Shown: piece after piece, positions 7,625-15,429 of the stretch | How positions within the stretch are numbered: the first letter of the stretch is position 1 | Layout of the letters: each line of letters begins with the position of its first letter | Virus record (IMG/VR): IMGVR_UViG_3300047510_003392 | Span: 1 to 64,000 of that record | Length of the DNA stretch: 64,000 nt | Source: a virus | Strand: one strand, 5' to 3' | Translations under genes and position numbers: made by a program | Notes under the pieces: model-generated | Told to the model about the DNA's origin: nothing | Seen by the model: the letters and a program-made list of their open reading frames with translations, nothing else | The model's database searches: none

Positions 7625-8805
7625 AACTTAATCAGCGACGGTGTAATGTCCTTTAATTCTCCAATCGTTTTCAGTTTAAATATCCCAAGCATCATTTCCG
7701 AATCTGGCTCATACCCTTCCGATATTATCGTACCAAGATTTTGTATGATGCTCATATTTTCCATAGGATTGTTAGCGATAAAATCCTTCTGTGAAAAATA
7801 CAATAGCATATTGTTTTTGTTTTGTTCAATATAATCGTGATTGAATATACGAGTTCTTAAATCTACGGTAGAATTTGGCTGTTCTCTGGCTATATATCGT
7901 TCTGCCAATATAGAGTTGTTGATATAGATGTGCGTAGCATATGGCTCTATATGATAAATAAAGTTTTCATCGGTAACATCTGTAACTACAAATCCAATAT
8001 TCAGTTTCTTTGATATGATTGGATGTTGGTATTGATTATTCTGAATCCAACTCTGCCACTTTCTCATATAATATCTGGCAGAACGATTTCGCATAGCATG
8101 AAACTTCGGATCTTGTGTTTGCTTTTCAACGCCATCTTGAAACTGCCCGCCTCTACAAGTAAAATGATATACAAGAGCATCCCACGATTGTATCATTTTA
8201 CATCCACTCAATATCATTCTCTGGAATATATCAGAGTCTTCATAATATGAATGCAGCGTTTCATCGTGCATACCAATATCTGTCAATGTCTTCTTGTATG
8301 TCAGCCACGGTGCAAATATTCCGTTGGTAATAGCATCCTTGTTTTTGACATTCAAGTTTGCGACATAAGCATCAAACTCGCTCTTCTTGAAATCTTCAGG
8401 ATACATTCCAAAGTGCTCTACTATCTTTTCCTTTCCCGCTGGATGTAATGGGGGTTCTATTCTAGTAGCCGCCACAACAGTATCTGCCTTTAGATGCTTT
8501 ATTAGATTAACATCAAATCCCTTGCCCATATACATATCAGCGTGAAACATACATACAACATCTGATGTAGATTGTTCTATACAGCGATTATATCCATAAG
8601 CAATACCTTTATACTCACTTGAAGTGTTCTTGGTATATTTTACTTCGGGAGCATTATACTTCAGCCATTCTTCTGTGCCGTCATTATCGGCATCAATATA
8701 CACAACTATTTCATATTGAAGTATAGAGTTCTCCTTGATAGATTGTATAGAACCCTTCAAATATCTAAGGTTGTTTTTTGTTGGCAGGCAGTATGATATT
8801 TTCAT
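7621..8805 (-). CDS. GT-A family 2-type glycosyltransferase
   Basis: A 394-aa protein. The N-terminal 250 residues are a GT-A domain: SYCLPTKNNLRYLKGSIQSI start, VVYIDADNDGTEEW, and a metal-binding CMFHADMY at about 86-92, then YYEDSDIFQRM where the catalytic base is expected. The C-terminal part is a second, unassigned domain. Predicted cytoplasmic. It resembles the 10002-10898 enzyme, which has IHSDMY in the same place. Coupled to the upstream 61-aa gene by an ATGA overlap and to the downstream sulfotransferase. Confidence 0.8.
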   Translation of the reverse strand: MKISYCLPTKNNLRYLKGSIQSIKENSILQYEIVVYIDADNDGTEEWLKYNAPEVKYTKNTSSEYKGIAYGYNRCIEQSTSDVVCMFHADMYMGKGFDVNLIKHLKADTVVAATRIEPPLHPAGKEKIVEHFGMYPEDFKKSEFDAYVANLNVKNKDAITNGIFAPWLTYKKTLTDIGMHDETLHSYYEDSDIFQRMILSGCKMIQSWDALVYHFTCRGGQFQDGVEKQTQDPKFHAMRNRSARYYMRKWQSWIQNNQYQHPIISKKLNIGFVVTDVTDENFIYHIEPYATHIYINNSILAERYIAREQPNSTVDLRTRIFNHDYIEQNKNNMLLYFSQKDFIANNPMENMSIIQNLGTIISEGYEPDSEMMLGIFKLKTIGELKDITPSLIKL

Positions 8806-8987
8806 GTTTTTCCGTGTTCTATACCAACTACATCAAGTAGTTGTTGTTCTTTTTCAGTCATTTCGTTGTATACTCTATACATTTCTTTTCGCGTCTTGTT
8901 GGCAAGCAAACCATCCTTCTCGCCTTCATCAATGCAGCGTTGTAGTTTATAATACAACTCAAAATATTTTTTAGCAGCTTCTGTCAT
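8802..8987 (-). CDS. Hypothetical protein (61 aa)
   Basis: A 61-aa helical protein (MTEAAKKYFELYYKLQRCID) ending in a charged segment. Its start overlaps the 3' end of the homing-endonuclease gene by 17 nt and its stop overlaps the glycosyltransferase start (ATGA). No recognised family. Confidence 0.5.
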   Translation of the reverse strand: MTEAAKKYFELYYKLQRCIDEGEKDGLLANKTRKEMYRVYNEMTEKEQQLLDVVGIEHGKT

Positions 8988-9810
8988 ATAATTTTAGTTC
9001 TTTTGTTCTCTCGTTGTATCTGTAAAATCTACAGCCAGTATACTGTATGATTTTGTTCATTCTGTCAATATCTTTTTGTTTTAGTTTTCCTCCACTATAA
9101 TGATGTCTCTCATCATACTCCACTACAATATTTCGTTCCTTATCATATCCGTCCACAAAATATCTTTTTATCAAACATTCTCCCCCGTTTTCCGCGTGCT
9201 GTAAATTCCACCCCATTTCTTCGGACAATTTATTCAAATATAAACAAGCATTTTTATTATATCTGTGTGGTATAGATGATGATACTCTTGCTGCATCTTT
9301 GCGTTCCTCCGACCAATTTTGTCTGTAATTCGGATTATTTTTTCCGTATCTGTGTATTCCGTGCATCGGATTGTTCTTCCCAGATGCAGCGAAAGGATTT
9401 TTCTTGTAATATTCTTTTCTATGTCCGCTTATCAGTTGCCGCGTGCTTTGTGAAAAAATCCTTCCCTTGTTGCTCTGTGATATTTTACGTTTTACAATTT
9501 TTGCTTTGTTCTTACCAAGCCGTTCTTCAAACGATTTTCCCTTATATGCTTCGGAAGTTTGATTTGATTGGCACGACTTACATACCGTCATTTTTCTGTC
9601 AGCCACACGCTTTGCTTTTATTTCTTTATAAAATATTTGACATCTACACTTCGGACATTTTCTCGACAGTTCTTCTTCGGTATATACAACTTTGGTTCGT
9701 CGGCTATTTAATTTATATCCACATTCTTGACATAGACATTTAGATTTTATCAAACATTTACTCTTTGTCCATATATCCTTGTTGCATTCAGGACAGCTTC
9801 TTCTCCACAT
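8971..9810 (-). CDS. Homing endonuclease: zinc-finger/NUMOD3 repeats plus Vsr-like nuclease domain
   Basis: Start set at ATG 9810 (MWRRSCPECNKDIWTK): TGGAGG lies 7 nt upstream, and the frame before it is the out-of-frame reading of a separate 51-aa gene. The product is about 279 aa. Cys pairs CPECN, CQECG, CPKCR and CKSC form two zinc-ribbon modules (residues 6-95). NUMOD3-like pieces follow (KISQSNKGRIFSQSTRQLIS). The C-terminus VDGYDKERNIVVEYDERHH and later FYRYNE resemble the Vsr/EDxHD fold used by some phage homing enzymes. It probably cuts a sequence near its insertion site between glycosyltransferase genes. Confidence 0.75.
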   Translation of the reverse strand: MWRRSCPECNKDIWTKSKCLIKSKCLCQECGYKLNSRRTKVVYTEEELSRKCPKCRCQIFYKEIKAKRVADRKMTVCKSCQSNQTSEAYKGKSFEERLGKNKAKIVKRKISQSNKGRIFSQSTRQLISGHRKEYYKKNPFAASGKNNPMHGIHRYGKNNPNYRQNWSEERKDAARVSSSIPHRYNKNACLYLNKLSEEMGWNLQHAENGGECLIKRYFVDGYDKERNIVVEYDERHHYSGGKLKQKDIDRMNKIIQYTGCRFYRYNERTKELKLYDRSC

Positions 9811-9943
9811 TTTTATTCCTCCAGTATCTTTCCATAGCGGCTGCGTTGAGTCGCTCTTTATGCTTATCGTAATATCGCTTGGCTCTTGCTCGTTGCTGCT
9901 CAAGGAGTTCGTCTTTTGTCTTATGTAATTTTTTTCGTCCCAT
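9788..9943 (-). CDS. Small basic protein MGRKKLH type (51 aa), cassette 1
   Basis: ATG at 9943 to TGA at 9788 gives MGRKKLHKTKDELLEQQRAR and a Lys/Arg/Tyr-rich helix (RYYDKHKERLNAAAMERYW). AGGAG lies about 10 nt upstream. It overlaps the endonuclease start by 23 nt in another frame. A clear homologue sits in the same position before the GIY-YIG gene at 11 kb, so the pair is a conserved unit. The sequence looks DNA-binding and resembles the N-terminal tags of some phage HNH proteins; function unknown. Confidence 0.65.
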   Translation of the reverse strand: MGRKKLHKTKDELLEQQRARAKRYYDKHKERLNAAAMERYWRNKNVEKKLS

Positions 9944-9956
9944 TTGTTCATACTCC

Positions 9957-10006
9957 TATAAATATAACGTCATAGAATAAAACGTCATAAAAATAGTTAT
10001 TTTATT
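9957..10006 (-). repeat. Leader repeat of homing-endonuclease cassette 1
   Basis: This 50-nt segment matches 11783-11832 at about 41 of 50 positions. It includes an exact TATATTTATA (minus strand), an identical block ATAAAACGTC, and TTATTTTATT covering the stop of the upstream glycosyltransferase. Two GACGTT copies 14-16 nt apart look like an operator. Confidence 0.6.
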
Positions 10007-10898
10007 TTATTATTTCTTCGTAGTCCCCGACTAAATATTTATCTCTGTTTTTCTTGTATATTTCACGCATATTATCAGTTACTTGGATAAATCCCAACGA
10101 GTCAAATTTTGGACTTTCCCCCCAAATTTTTAGCCATCGGTGATAATTTCGTGACTCTGTTATCCTTTGGCGGTCAGATGTCCCCAGTAGTTTGTCGTGT
10201 TGCCCAAGAAAATGACTGCTGCGTGCTCCAAAGTGCCATACAAGTGCTTTTGAAGTAACCACAAAGTCGTATCCTTCGAGTTGCATTCTTACACTCTGGT
10301 CGTGGTCTTCATAAGATGTGGGACGCCAAGCATCTGAATTTTTCATAAAATACTTGGTTCGCATCATATATGATACGCCTTCTACTTTTCTAAAACCAGA
10401 TGGGTTTGGAGATTGTACGAAATGATCGGCCCAATATAAAAACTCCTCTTTTAGAAAATCGTGATGATATACACCAAACCCACCATTTACTGGGGCAAAC
10501 ATTGTTCCAACCCTATCTTCGTTATTGAATATGTTGGGTTCCAGACGCCAAGCACAAGCAACTAACGGTTTTTCTGTGCTTGAAACAAGATCATACAGCG
10601 GAGCATCGTATTTTTTTGATATATACATGTCCGAGTGTATCAAAGAAAATATGTCAGTTTTTACTTTTGACACCGCAACATTTACACCTCCACCAATTCC
10701 TCTTGGAACTTCATTTCTTTCATATATAGTTTCAATATCCGGTTGCTGTTTCAACCATTCGTAGGTTTCCTCGTCATTCTCACAAAATACAATTATTGGT
10801 TGGTTTTTATAAAAAGAGTTGTCTCTTATGGACTCCACGGCGAGCCGTAAGTAAGGCAAACTTTTATATGTGTTCAAGACCCATGTAAATTTACTCAT
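10002..10898 (-). CDS. GT-A family 2-type glycosyltransferase
   Basis: A 298-aa single-domain enzyme. FTWVLNTYKSLPYLRLAVES begins the GT-A fold, ENDEETYEWL follows, LIHSDMY at about 86-92 supplies the metal-binding acid, and TSYEDHDQSVRMQLEGYD near 200 fits the acceptor/base region. It is related to the 7621-8805 enzyme. The donor is probably an NDP-sugar; the acceptor is unknown. Its ATG overlaps the stop of the GIY-YIG gene by 8 nt (ATGAGTAA). Confidence 0.8.
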   Translation of the reverse strand: MSKFTWVLNTYKSLPYLRLAVESIRDNSFYKNQPIIVFCENDEETYEWLKQQPDIETIYERNEVPRGIGGGVNVAVSKVKTDIFSLIHSDMYISKKYDAPLYDLVSSTEKPLVACAWRLEPNIFNNEDRVGTMFAPVNGGFGVYHHDFLKEEFLYWADHFVQSPNPSGFRKVEGVSYMMRTKYFMKNSDAWRPTSYEDHDQSVRMQLEGYDFVVTSKALVWHFGARSSHFLGQHDKLLGTSDRQRITESRNYHRWLKIWGESPKFDSLGFIQVTDNMREIYKKNRDKYLVGDYEEIIK

Positions 10899-11631
10899 TG
10901 TTCTTTTTTCCTAATTTATATTCTTTTATTTCACTTTCTGTGGCTGTTCCGAATTGTATTTTCGTGGCCAAAGATAATTTTCGCTTTGTTTCTTCGCTAT
11001 GTGGCTTTCTCTTCTTGCCCATTCTAGACAATGCCATATTTTTTATCCATTCTGGGGATAATTTCCTTCCTTTTATTGAATTTGACATGTTTCGTCGCAT
11101 TTCATCTGTCCATTTCCTACCAGTCATTGCTGCGGATAATTTTTCTCTAGTTTCATCTGTAATAACCCAATCTCTGCTTACTTTTTTCTGCGAGTCTGAC
11201 ATTTTTTTCTTACTTTCTTCGGAAAAAATTCGTCCTTTCAACTTTTTAGAGCGTTTTGCTCTGGACTCTATAGATTGCTTTGCGTTATTTCCTCCGTCGG
11301 TAAGATTGTATCCTAGCGGGTTGTCATTTACAAATGTGCTAAACATTTTTATATAAAATCTTTCCAGTTCATTCAATCTACCAATGTCGGTATTATGCTC
11401 TAAAATATAACATTTGAACCTTTTCGGATATTTCCTCAATTTTCGTTGAAACAAATAGGCTTTTTGCTTTCTTATATGCGAAATACATCTGCTTTTTATT
11501 TTTTGATATGTCTGTCCAACATAACAAGGATACTCCACCCCATCTCTTGTTTCTGTCCATAGATATACTACGTGGGACTTGTTGTCTCCAAGATATTCGC
11601 CAGTCTCTCCATTGTAGCAAAGTTTATACAT
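10891..11631 (-). CDS. GIY-YIG homing endonuclease with NUMOD3 repeats
   Basis: Start set at ATG 11631 (MYKLCYNGETGEYLGDNKSH), whose ATGTATAA overlaps the stop of the small upstream gene. About 246 aa. The GIY-YIG core is VVYLWTE...CYVGQT at residues 21-40, with R48 and a later NELERFYIK supplying the conserved Arg and Glu. The C-terminal half carries four NUMOD3-type repeats (SEESKKKMSDSQK, TDEMRRNMSNSIKGRK, SEETKRKLS). It is typically a site-specific DNA cutter that spreads its own gene. Inserted between two glycosyltransferase genes. Confidence 0.85.
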   Translation of the reverse strand: MYKLCYNGETGEYLGDNKSHVVYLWTETRDGVEYPCYVGQTYQKIKSRCISHIRKQKAYLFQRKLRKYPKRFKCYILEHNTDIGRLNELERFYIKMFSTFVNDNPLGYNLTDGGNNAKQSIESRAKRSKKLKGRIFSEESKKKMSDSQKKVSRDWVITDETREKLSAAMTGRKWTDEMRRNMSNSIKGRKLSPEWIKNMALSRMGKKRKPHSEETKRKLSLATKIQFGTATESEIKEYKLGKKNNE

Positions 11632-11767
11632 CCAATTTAGACTTCCAATAGCGTGCCATGCGTTCATCATTGAGCCGCTTCTTATTTCTTTCATAGAACC
11701 GCTTGGATCGCTGGCGTTGCTGCTCAAGCAACTCTTCTCTTGTTCTGTGTAGTTTCTTTCGTCCCAT
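11624..11767 (-). CDS. Small basic protein MGRKKLH type (47 aa), cassette 2
   Basis: ATG at 11767 to TAA at 11624 gives MGRKKLHRTREELLEQQRQR followed by SKRFYERNKKRLNDERMARY. It is about 60 percent identical to the 51-aa protein at 9788-9943 and is likewise placed just before an endonuclease gene, with an 8-nt stop/start overlap. Basic and helical; probably nucleic-acid binding. It may regulate or be co-mobilised with the endonuclease. Confidence 0.65.
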   Translation of the reverse strand: MGRKKLHRTREELLEQQRQRSKRFYERNKKRLNDERMARYWKSKLDV

Positions 11768-11782
11768 ATAGTATTCATCAAC

Positions 11783-11832
11783 TATAAATATAGCGTTGTG
11801 ACATAAAACGTCGTATAAATACTTATTTTATT
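11783..11832 (-). repeat. Leader repeat of homing-endonuclease cassette 2
   Basis: Homologue of 9957-10006 (about 41/50). Contains TATATTTATA on the minus strand at 11783-11792, the shared ATAAAACGTC, and TTATTTTATT across the stop of the upstream glycosyltransferase. It suggests the two endonuclease cassettes share a common mobile unit that starts at the glycosyltransferase stop codon. Confidence 0.6.
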
Positions 11833-12602
11833 TCATATTTTTCTGCCTCTGCTCTAAGAGCCATATAATCGTTGTACATATTTGTTTTTACAAAGAAATT
11901 CTTCATTCCAGTTTCAGCAAGGCGACAATATGTTGGAATATCCAATCCAGCCACACCTCTTTTTACCGTGAGAGAATTATGATGTAGAATACAGGCTCTA
12001 TCAACTACACCAATCTTATATCCAAGTTTTTTAGCGGTCAGAGCAAACAGCCAATCTGGTCCCCATCCATACATAAGGTCCGAATCTATACTTCCAACCG
12101 CCTCAATCAATCTGCGAGAAATTAGAGGACATTGAAAATCAGAATATACAACTTGTCTTATTTCCTTAGAACATCTGCTATGCATTCCTTTCCAATGACA
12201 TTGTTGGTTTGGCTCTATGTTGTAAAAAGATGGAGCAACTATATCGTATTCTATATCGGTGTACGCTACCGGAAACTCTAGATACACCAGCTTAAACATT
12301 TCTTCGCGTAATGTTTTAACAAAATTGTATGGATGAACTGTAAGGTCGTTACTAAGAAACAATAAAGAATCATATTGCGGATTTTCTTTTACAAACTCCA
12401 TCGAGGCATTCAATCCACCGCCAAAATATACGTTTGTTTCCAACTGAAATGAAGTATATTTACTTCTACCTTCAGGTTTAGATGCGTTATCTAATACAAA
12501 CAACTCATAATCGTCTCTTTCATACGGCTTTAGAGACTCATACAGCATATCTGTATAGTCTGGCATATTATGATTTAGAATAATTGCGGCGGTTTTACCC
12601 AT
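11823..12602 (-). CDS. GT-A family 2 glycosyltransferase (rhamnosyltransferase-like)
   Basis: Start set at ATG 12602 (MGKTAAIILNHNMPDYTDML) because GGAGG lies 8-12 nt upstream and the ATG overlaps the previous stop by 8 nt. About 259 aa. ELFVLDNAS, then NVYFGGGLNASM, then LLFLSNDLTVHP (acidic site near residue 88) match the GT2 group that includes rhamnosyltransferases. YGWGPDWLFALTAKKLGYKI fits the C-terminal acceptor region. Confidence 0.8.
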   Translation of the reverse strand: MGKTAAIILNHNMPDYTDMLYESLKPYERDDYELFVLDNASKPEGRSKYTSFQLETNVYFGGGLNASMEFVKENPQYDSLLFLSNDLTVHPYNFVKTLREEMFKLVYLEFPVAYTDIEYDIVAPSFYNIEPNQQCHWKGMHSRCSKEIRQVVYSDFQCPLISRRLIEAVGSIDSDLMYGWGPDWLFALTAKKLGYKIGVVDRACILHHNSLTVKRGVAGLDIPTYCRLAETGMKNFFVKTNMYNDYMALRAEAEKYEIK

Positions 12603-13020
12603 AACTGGTTCCTCCATTGAATATTTTCATTTTGATACTTTTACCAGACATCTCGGCGGGTTCTATAAAGAACTTTTTGTCTGGCGCTGTAATGCTAAAG
12701 AATAGTTCAAGTTCTTCTTCGTCATCCGCAAACATCATAAACGATTCTTCTGTGCCACTCTCTCTACACTTAAACAAGTTGTATTTTGTAGTGGTCACAG
12801 TAGTATATCCTTCTCTGTGTTTCATTGCCTCGGATATAATCATAAATTCGGCTGCGATGATTGCCGCTACTTGTATAGTTGTTACAATATTAGTACGCCA
12901 AGTGTCATTCAGTATAGCGTCCTTTATATAGAACAAAGACATAACCATTAGTGGCAGGCCAATGATGGAAAATACAACCATCAAATAAAAATATAAACTT
13001 TTTTTAGGCTTAGAAGTCAT
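12595..13020 (-). CDS. Two-pass membrane protein (141 aa)
   Basis: A 141-aa protein with a basic N-terminus (MTSKPKKSLYFY), hydrophobic segments at about 12-34 and 46-64, and a cytoplasmic or periplasmic C-terminal domain with an acidic FADDEEELELFF segment. No family recognised. It is the first gene of a unit driven by a TTGACA-type promoter whose predicted start site falls at or beside the ATG. The stop overlaps the glycosyltransferase start by 8 nt. Confidence 0.55.
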   Translation of the reverse strand: MTSKPKKSLYFYLMVVFSIIGLPLMVMSLFYIKDAILNDTWRTNIVTTIQVAAIIAAEFMIISEAMKHREGYTTVTTTKYNLFKCRESGTEESFMMFADDEEELELFFSITAPDKKFFIEPAEMSGKSIKMKIFNGGTSYG

Positions 13021-13027
13021 TTTTAAT

Positions 13028-13055
13028 ATGATAGAGCATTTAACTAATCTGTCAA
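13028..13055 (-). promoter_or_regulatory. Promoter with near-zero leader
   Basis: Minus strand: TTGACA (13050-13055), 16-bp spacer, TATCAT (13028-13033). The ATG at 13020 is 7 nt after the -10, so the mRNA would be leaderless. Confidence 0.65.
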
Positions 13056-13742
13056 TTAATTAAATGTCATTCCGTGCTTTAAAAAGATTTCTTTCAATGC
13101 ATATTTTAATGGAAGATGTCTAATCAGCAATCGTTCTAGCATTTTTAGGTCATATGGATATACTTTTTCCAGACTACACTGTGTATAAGGATCGGTAGCT
13201 CCTTGTTCTATGATACCATACGGTCCCCAATGTGCCTGAACTAAAAATCCTCCACTATCTATTGCCCTACGAAGTTGTTTTCGTGTTAGTACCCAACAAG
13301 CTTGGTGTTGGTTGGCAGCTACCCATTTTTTCTCGTATGCTTTTTGAACCATTGGGCCATAATATTCGCACAAATTTACTATAATTTTTTTGTCCTCTTT
13401 CTGCTCATACAATAAAAATCCAGCAACTTGATTATCTGGCAGCGTGTAGTTATATTCCAAAAATGCATCTAAATTATCTTCGGTGATAAGGATGTCATTT
13501 TCCGTGTATATAAACAAATCAAAATCGTCTATGGCATCTGCCATTTCCCACCTACAAGGATAGGGCAATCCTTGTGTAATTTCTTCAGGGTGTATGACCT
13601 GCTTTTCCTTCATCAGCGGAACCGTCGTGTGTATAGTTATGTCCGCTTTATATTTTTTCATGGATCGGTATTCTTTTAGTACTTGGTCCAAATACTGTAA
13701 TTGAGTTTTGCCAAAGTTATTTACACATATTTTTGTTTTCAT
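13056..13742 (-). CDS. Glycosyltransferase-like protein (GT-A type)
   Basis: A 228-aa protein. IYTENDILITEDNLDAFLEY at about residues 76-95 looks like the acid/metal site and following helix of a GT-A enzyme, and the start KTKICVNNFGKTQLQYLDQV fits a nucleotide-sugar-binding strand. The remaining sequence (HQACWVLTRKQLRRAI) is typical of uncharacterised glycan-island transferases. The stop almost meets the downstream promoter at 13028-13055. Specific function unknown; it overlaps the upstream GT gene by 4 nt. Confidence 0.55.
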   Translation of the reverse strand: MKTKICVNNFGKTQLQYLDQVLKEYRSMKKYKADITIHTTVPLMKEKQVIHPEEITQGLPYPCRWEMADAIDDFDLFIYTENDILITEDNLDAFLEYNYTLPDNQVAGFLLYEQKEDKKIIVNLCEYYGPMVQKAYEKKWVAANQHQACWVLTRKQLRRAIDSGGFLVQAHWGPYGIIEQGATDPYTQCSLEKVYPYDLKMLERLLIRHLPLKYALKEIFLKHGMTFN

Positions 13743-14608
13743 AGGATGTTGATAATTTGTTGAGCACGAGTTTCTGCACGATGGTATACATTTACTTTAC
13801 TATATATTCTTTCCGATAAAGTTTCACGAACATATTCATTGTTCAGTAAATATTCTATTTTCTCGACGGCTTCTTTTGGGTTAGAATAATACATTATGTC
13901 TCTACCGTCCACGAAAAGATCATATATCCCTGTGGATGTAGATATTCTATTTGTAACTACGGCAAGTTTGCAGCCGCCTGCTTCAAATAATCTACGAGTT
14001 ACTTCGTCATATCTGGCATACTGAAACGCTATAGTACCAGAATTATAAAATGATGTATTTTCTTGAGCAGGTATTTTTTTGTTTATGAACTTATCTCCAA
14101 GAGCAGATTGAATATAATCAACGCCGGGTCTATCTCCACAGGTTGTGATACATACGTTTTTCCTTGGCACTTCTTCTTTATATTTGAATAAAAACTCATC
14201 TCCCCAATGGTTGAGCCAATATACGTTTTTAAATCCCATCTCCTTGTATCTTGCACAACATCTCGCGTCCGGTGTATATATCGCATCCGCTATTTTTGCT
14301 CTTTCAAATCCTTGCCCAAATGTTTGTGGCTCGTCTCCCATATCAAGTATTAGTTTTGTTTTACTGATAGTTTTTAGTTTCTTTAGAGAGATATCTAGAG
14401 AAGGTGATGCCCAAGGCCAAAAAGCACCTATGAAATCATATTTATCTGCATTAGGATACAATCTATCCAAATTACAATTGCCAGCATCAAACTTATATAC
14501 ATCTACATTATGTCCCAACCGTTTGAAAGCAAATGAAAGTCCGAGAGGGCAATTCCAATAGTCCTCCGGTTGACTTTCATCTCCGTGCCATAACATTGCT
14601 ATGTTCAT
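13739..14608 (-). CDS. GT-B glycosyltransferase (CgeB-like / group 1)
   Basis: A 289-aa protein. MNIAMLWHGDESQPEDYWNC starts an N-terminal Rossmann half (GLSFAFKRLGHNVDVYKFD). The C-terminal half contains RLFEAGGCKLAVVTNR (residues 206-221) and FVDGRDIMYYSNPKEAVEKI (232-251), the nucleotide-sugar-binding layout of Glyco_trans_1_2/CgeB proteins. Cytoplasmic. Coupled by ATGA overlap to the epimerase gene upstream. Confidence 0.75.
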   Translation of the reverse strand: MNIAMLWHGDESQPEDYWNCPLGLSFAFKRLGHNVDVYKFDAGNCNLDRLYPNADKYDFIGAFWPWASPSLDISLKKLKTISKTKLILDMGDEPQTFGQGFERAKIADAIYTPDARCCARYKEMGFKNVYWLNHWGDEFLFKYKEEVPRKNVCITTCGDRPGVDYIQSALGDKFINKKIPAQENTSFYNSGTIAFQYARYDEVTRRLFEAGGCKLAVVTNRISTSTGIYDLFVDGRDIMYYSNPKEAVEKIEYLLNNEYVRETLSERIYSKVNVYHRAETRAQQIINIL

Positions 14609-15429
14609 AGTTTTTCAAGTATTTTATCCACCGCTTGGAATATATTGTATTTTTGACGAAAGCCAAGATTTCTTATCTTTTCACAATCCATAAAGAAGTT
14701 CGGCGCTTGAACTATTTGATGAAACTCTGGTACGTCAACATATGTTATTTTACTCGTTGAGCCAGTCTTTTTGATTACATAGTCTAGAATATCTATCAGC
14801 TTTATACTTTCTTCCGCGCCTATGTTATATATTTCATTAAACTTTCCACTATATGTCGCCAAGTTTATGGCCGCACATACATCTTCAACGTGCATAAAGT
14901 TTCTGTAATTGTCGCCCTTGTATATGCTTACTGGATCGTTTCTGACAATGTTTCCGATGAGATACTCCAGTGCGTTTTTCTTTTTTCCTGCACCAACATC
15001 TCCGCCAATTACATTACACAAACGTAATATTCTATAATTTCTGTGGAATGTGCGGCAAAACGATTCTGTCAGATCTTCGGCGGTTTTTTTAGTTATTGAA
15101 TAAAATCCCTTGGGATTGCACGGATCTCCTTCTTTGGCTGGGCGATACTTGGTATACCCCTCACCATATACAAACCAACTACTTACAAAGTTGAATGTGC
15201 CTTGAACATTTGGCAATACATCCATTAGCTTATTTAGATTAGTATTGATATCCTTATGGAGATCGTCGAATAAATGATAGTTGTGAGTGGTGCTAATAAG
15301 ATATAGCACATCTCTCATATTCTCAGACCAATTTTCATCACGAGGCATTATTATGCTTTTTTGTGGATATAGTTTGGCAAAATTACTGCCAACAAATCCT
15401 GAACCGCCAAATATTGTTAGTTCGTCCAT
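14605..15429 (-). CDS. NAD-dependent epimerase/dehydratase
   Basis: Start set at ATG 15429 (MDELTIFGGSGFVGSNFAKL) giving 274 aa; the nucleotide-binding GGSGFVG then sits at residues 8-14, where the extended SDR fold needs it, and the ATG overlaps the previous stop by 13 nt. The catalytic pair appears as YSITK (YxxxK, about 115-119). EIYNIGAEESIKL and FHQIVQAPNFFMDCEKI are late-family features. Directly downstream of the RfbH-type gene, so it probably reduces or epimerises the 3-deoxy sugar product. Confidence 0.8.
   Translation of the reverse strand: MDELTIFGGSGFVGSNFAKLYPQKSIIMPRDENWSENMRDVLYLISTTHNYHLFDDLHKDINTNLNKLMDVLPNVQGTFNFVSSWFVYGEGYTKYRPAKEGDPCNPKGFYSITKKTAEDLTESFCRTFHRNYRILRLCNVIGGDVGAGKKKNALEYLIGNIVRNDPVSIYKGDNYRNFMHVEDVCAAINLATYSGKFNEIYNIGAEESIKLIDILDYVIKKTGSTSKITYVDVPEFHQIVQAPNFFMDCEKIRNLGFRQKYNIFQAVDKILEKL

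Noticed and set aside
9811-9951. Longer N-terminus (MNKWDEKNYIRQ...) for the Vsr-like endonuclease
   Set aside because: That stretch is an out-of-frame reading of the 51-aa mini-gene, and a strong TGGAGG sits just before ATG 9810.
11632-11781. Longer N-terminus (MMNTIWDERNY...) for the GIY-YIG endonuclease
   Set aside because: Out-of-frame reading of the 47-aa mini-gene; the GIY-YIG domain begins soon after ATG 11631 and the start overlaps the mini-gene stop.
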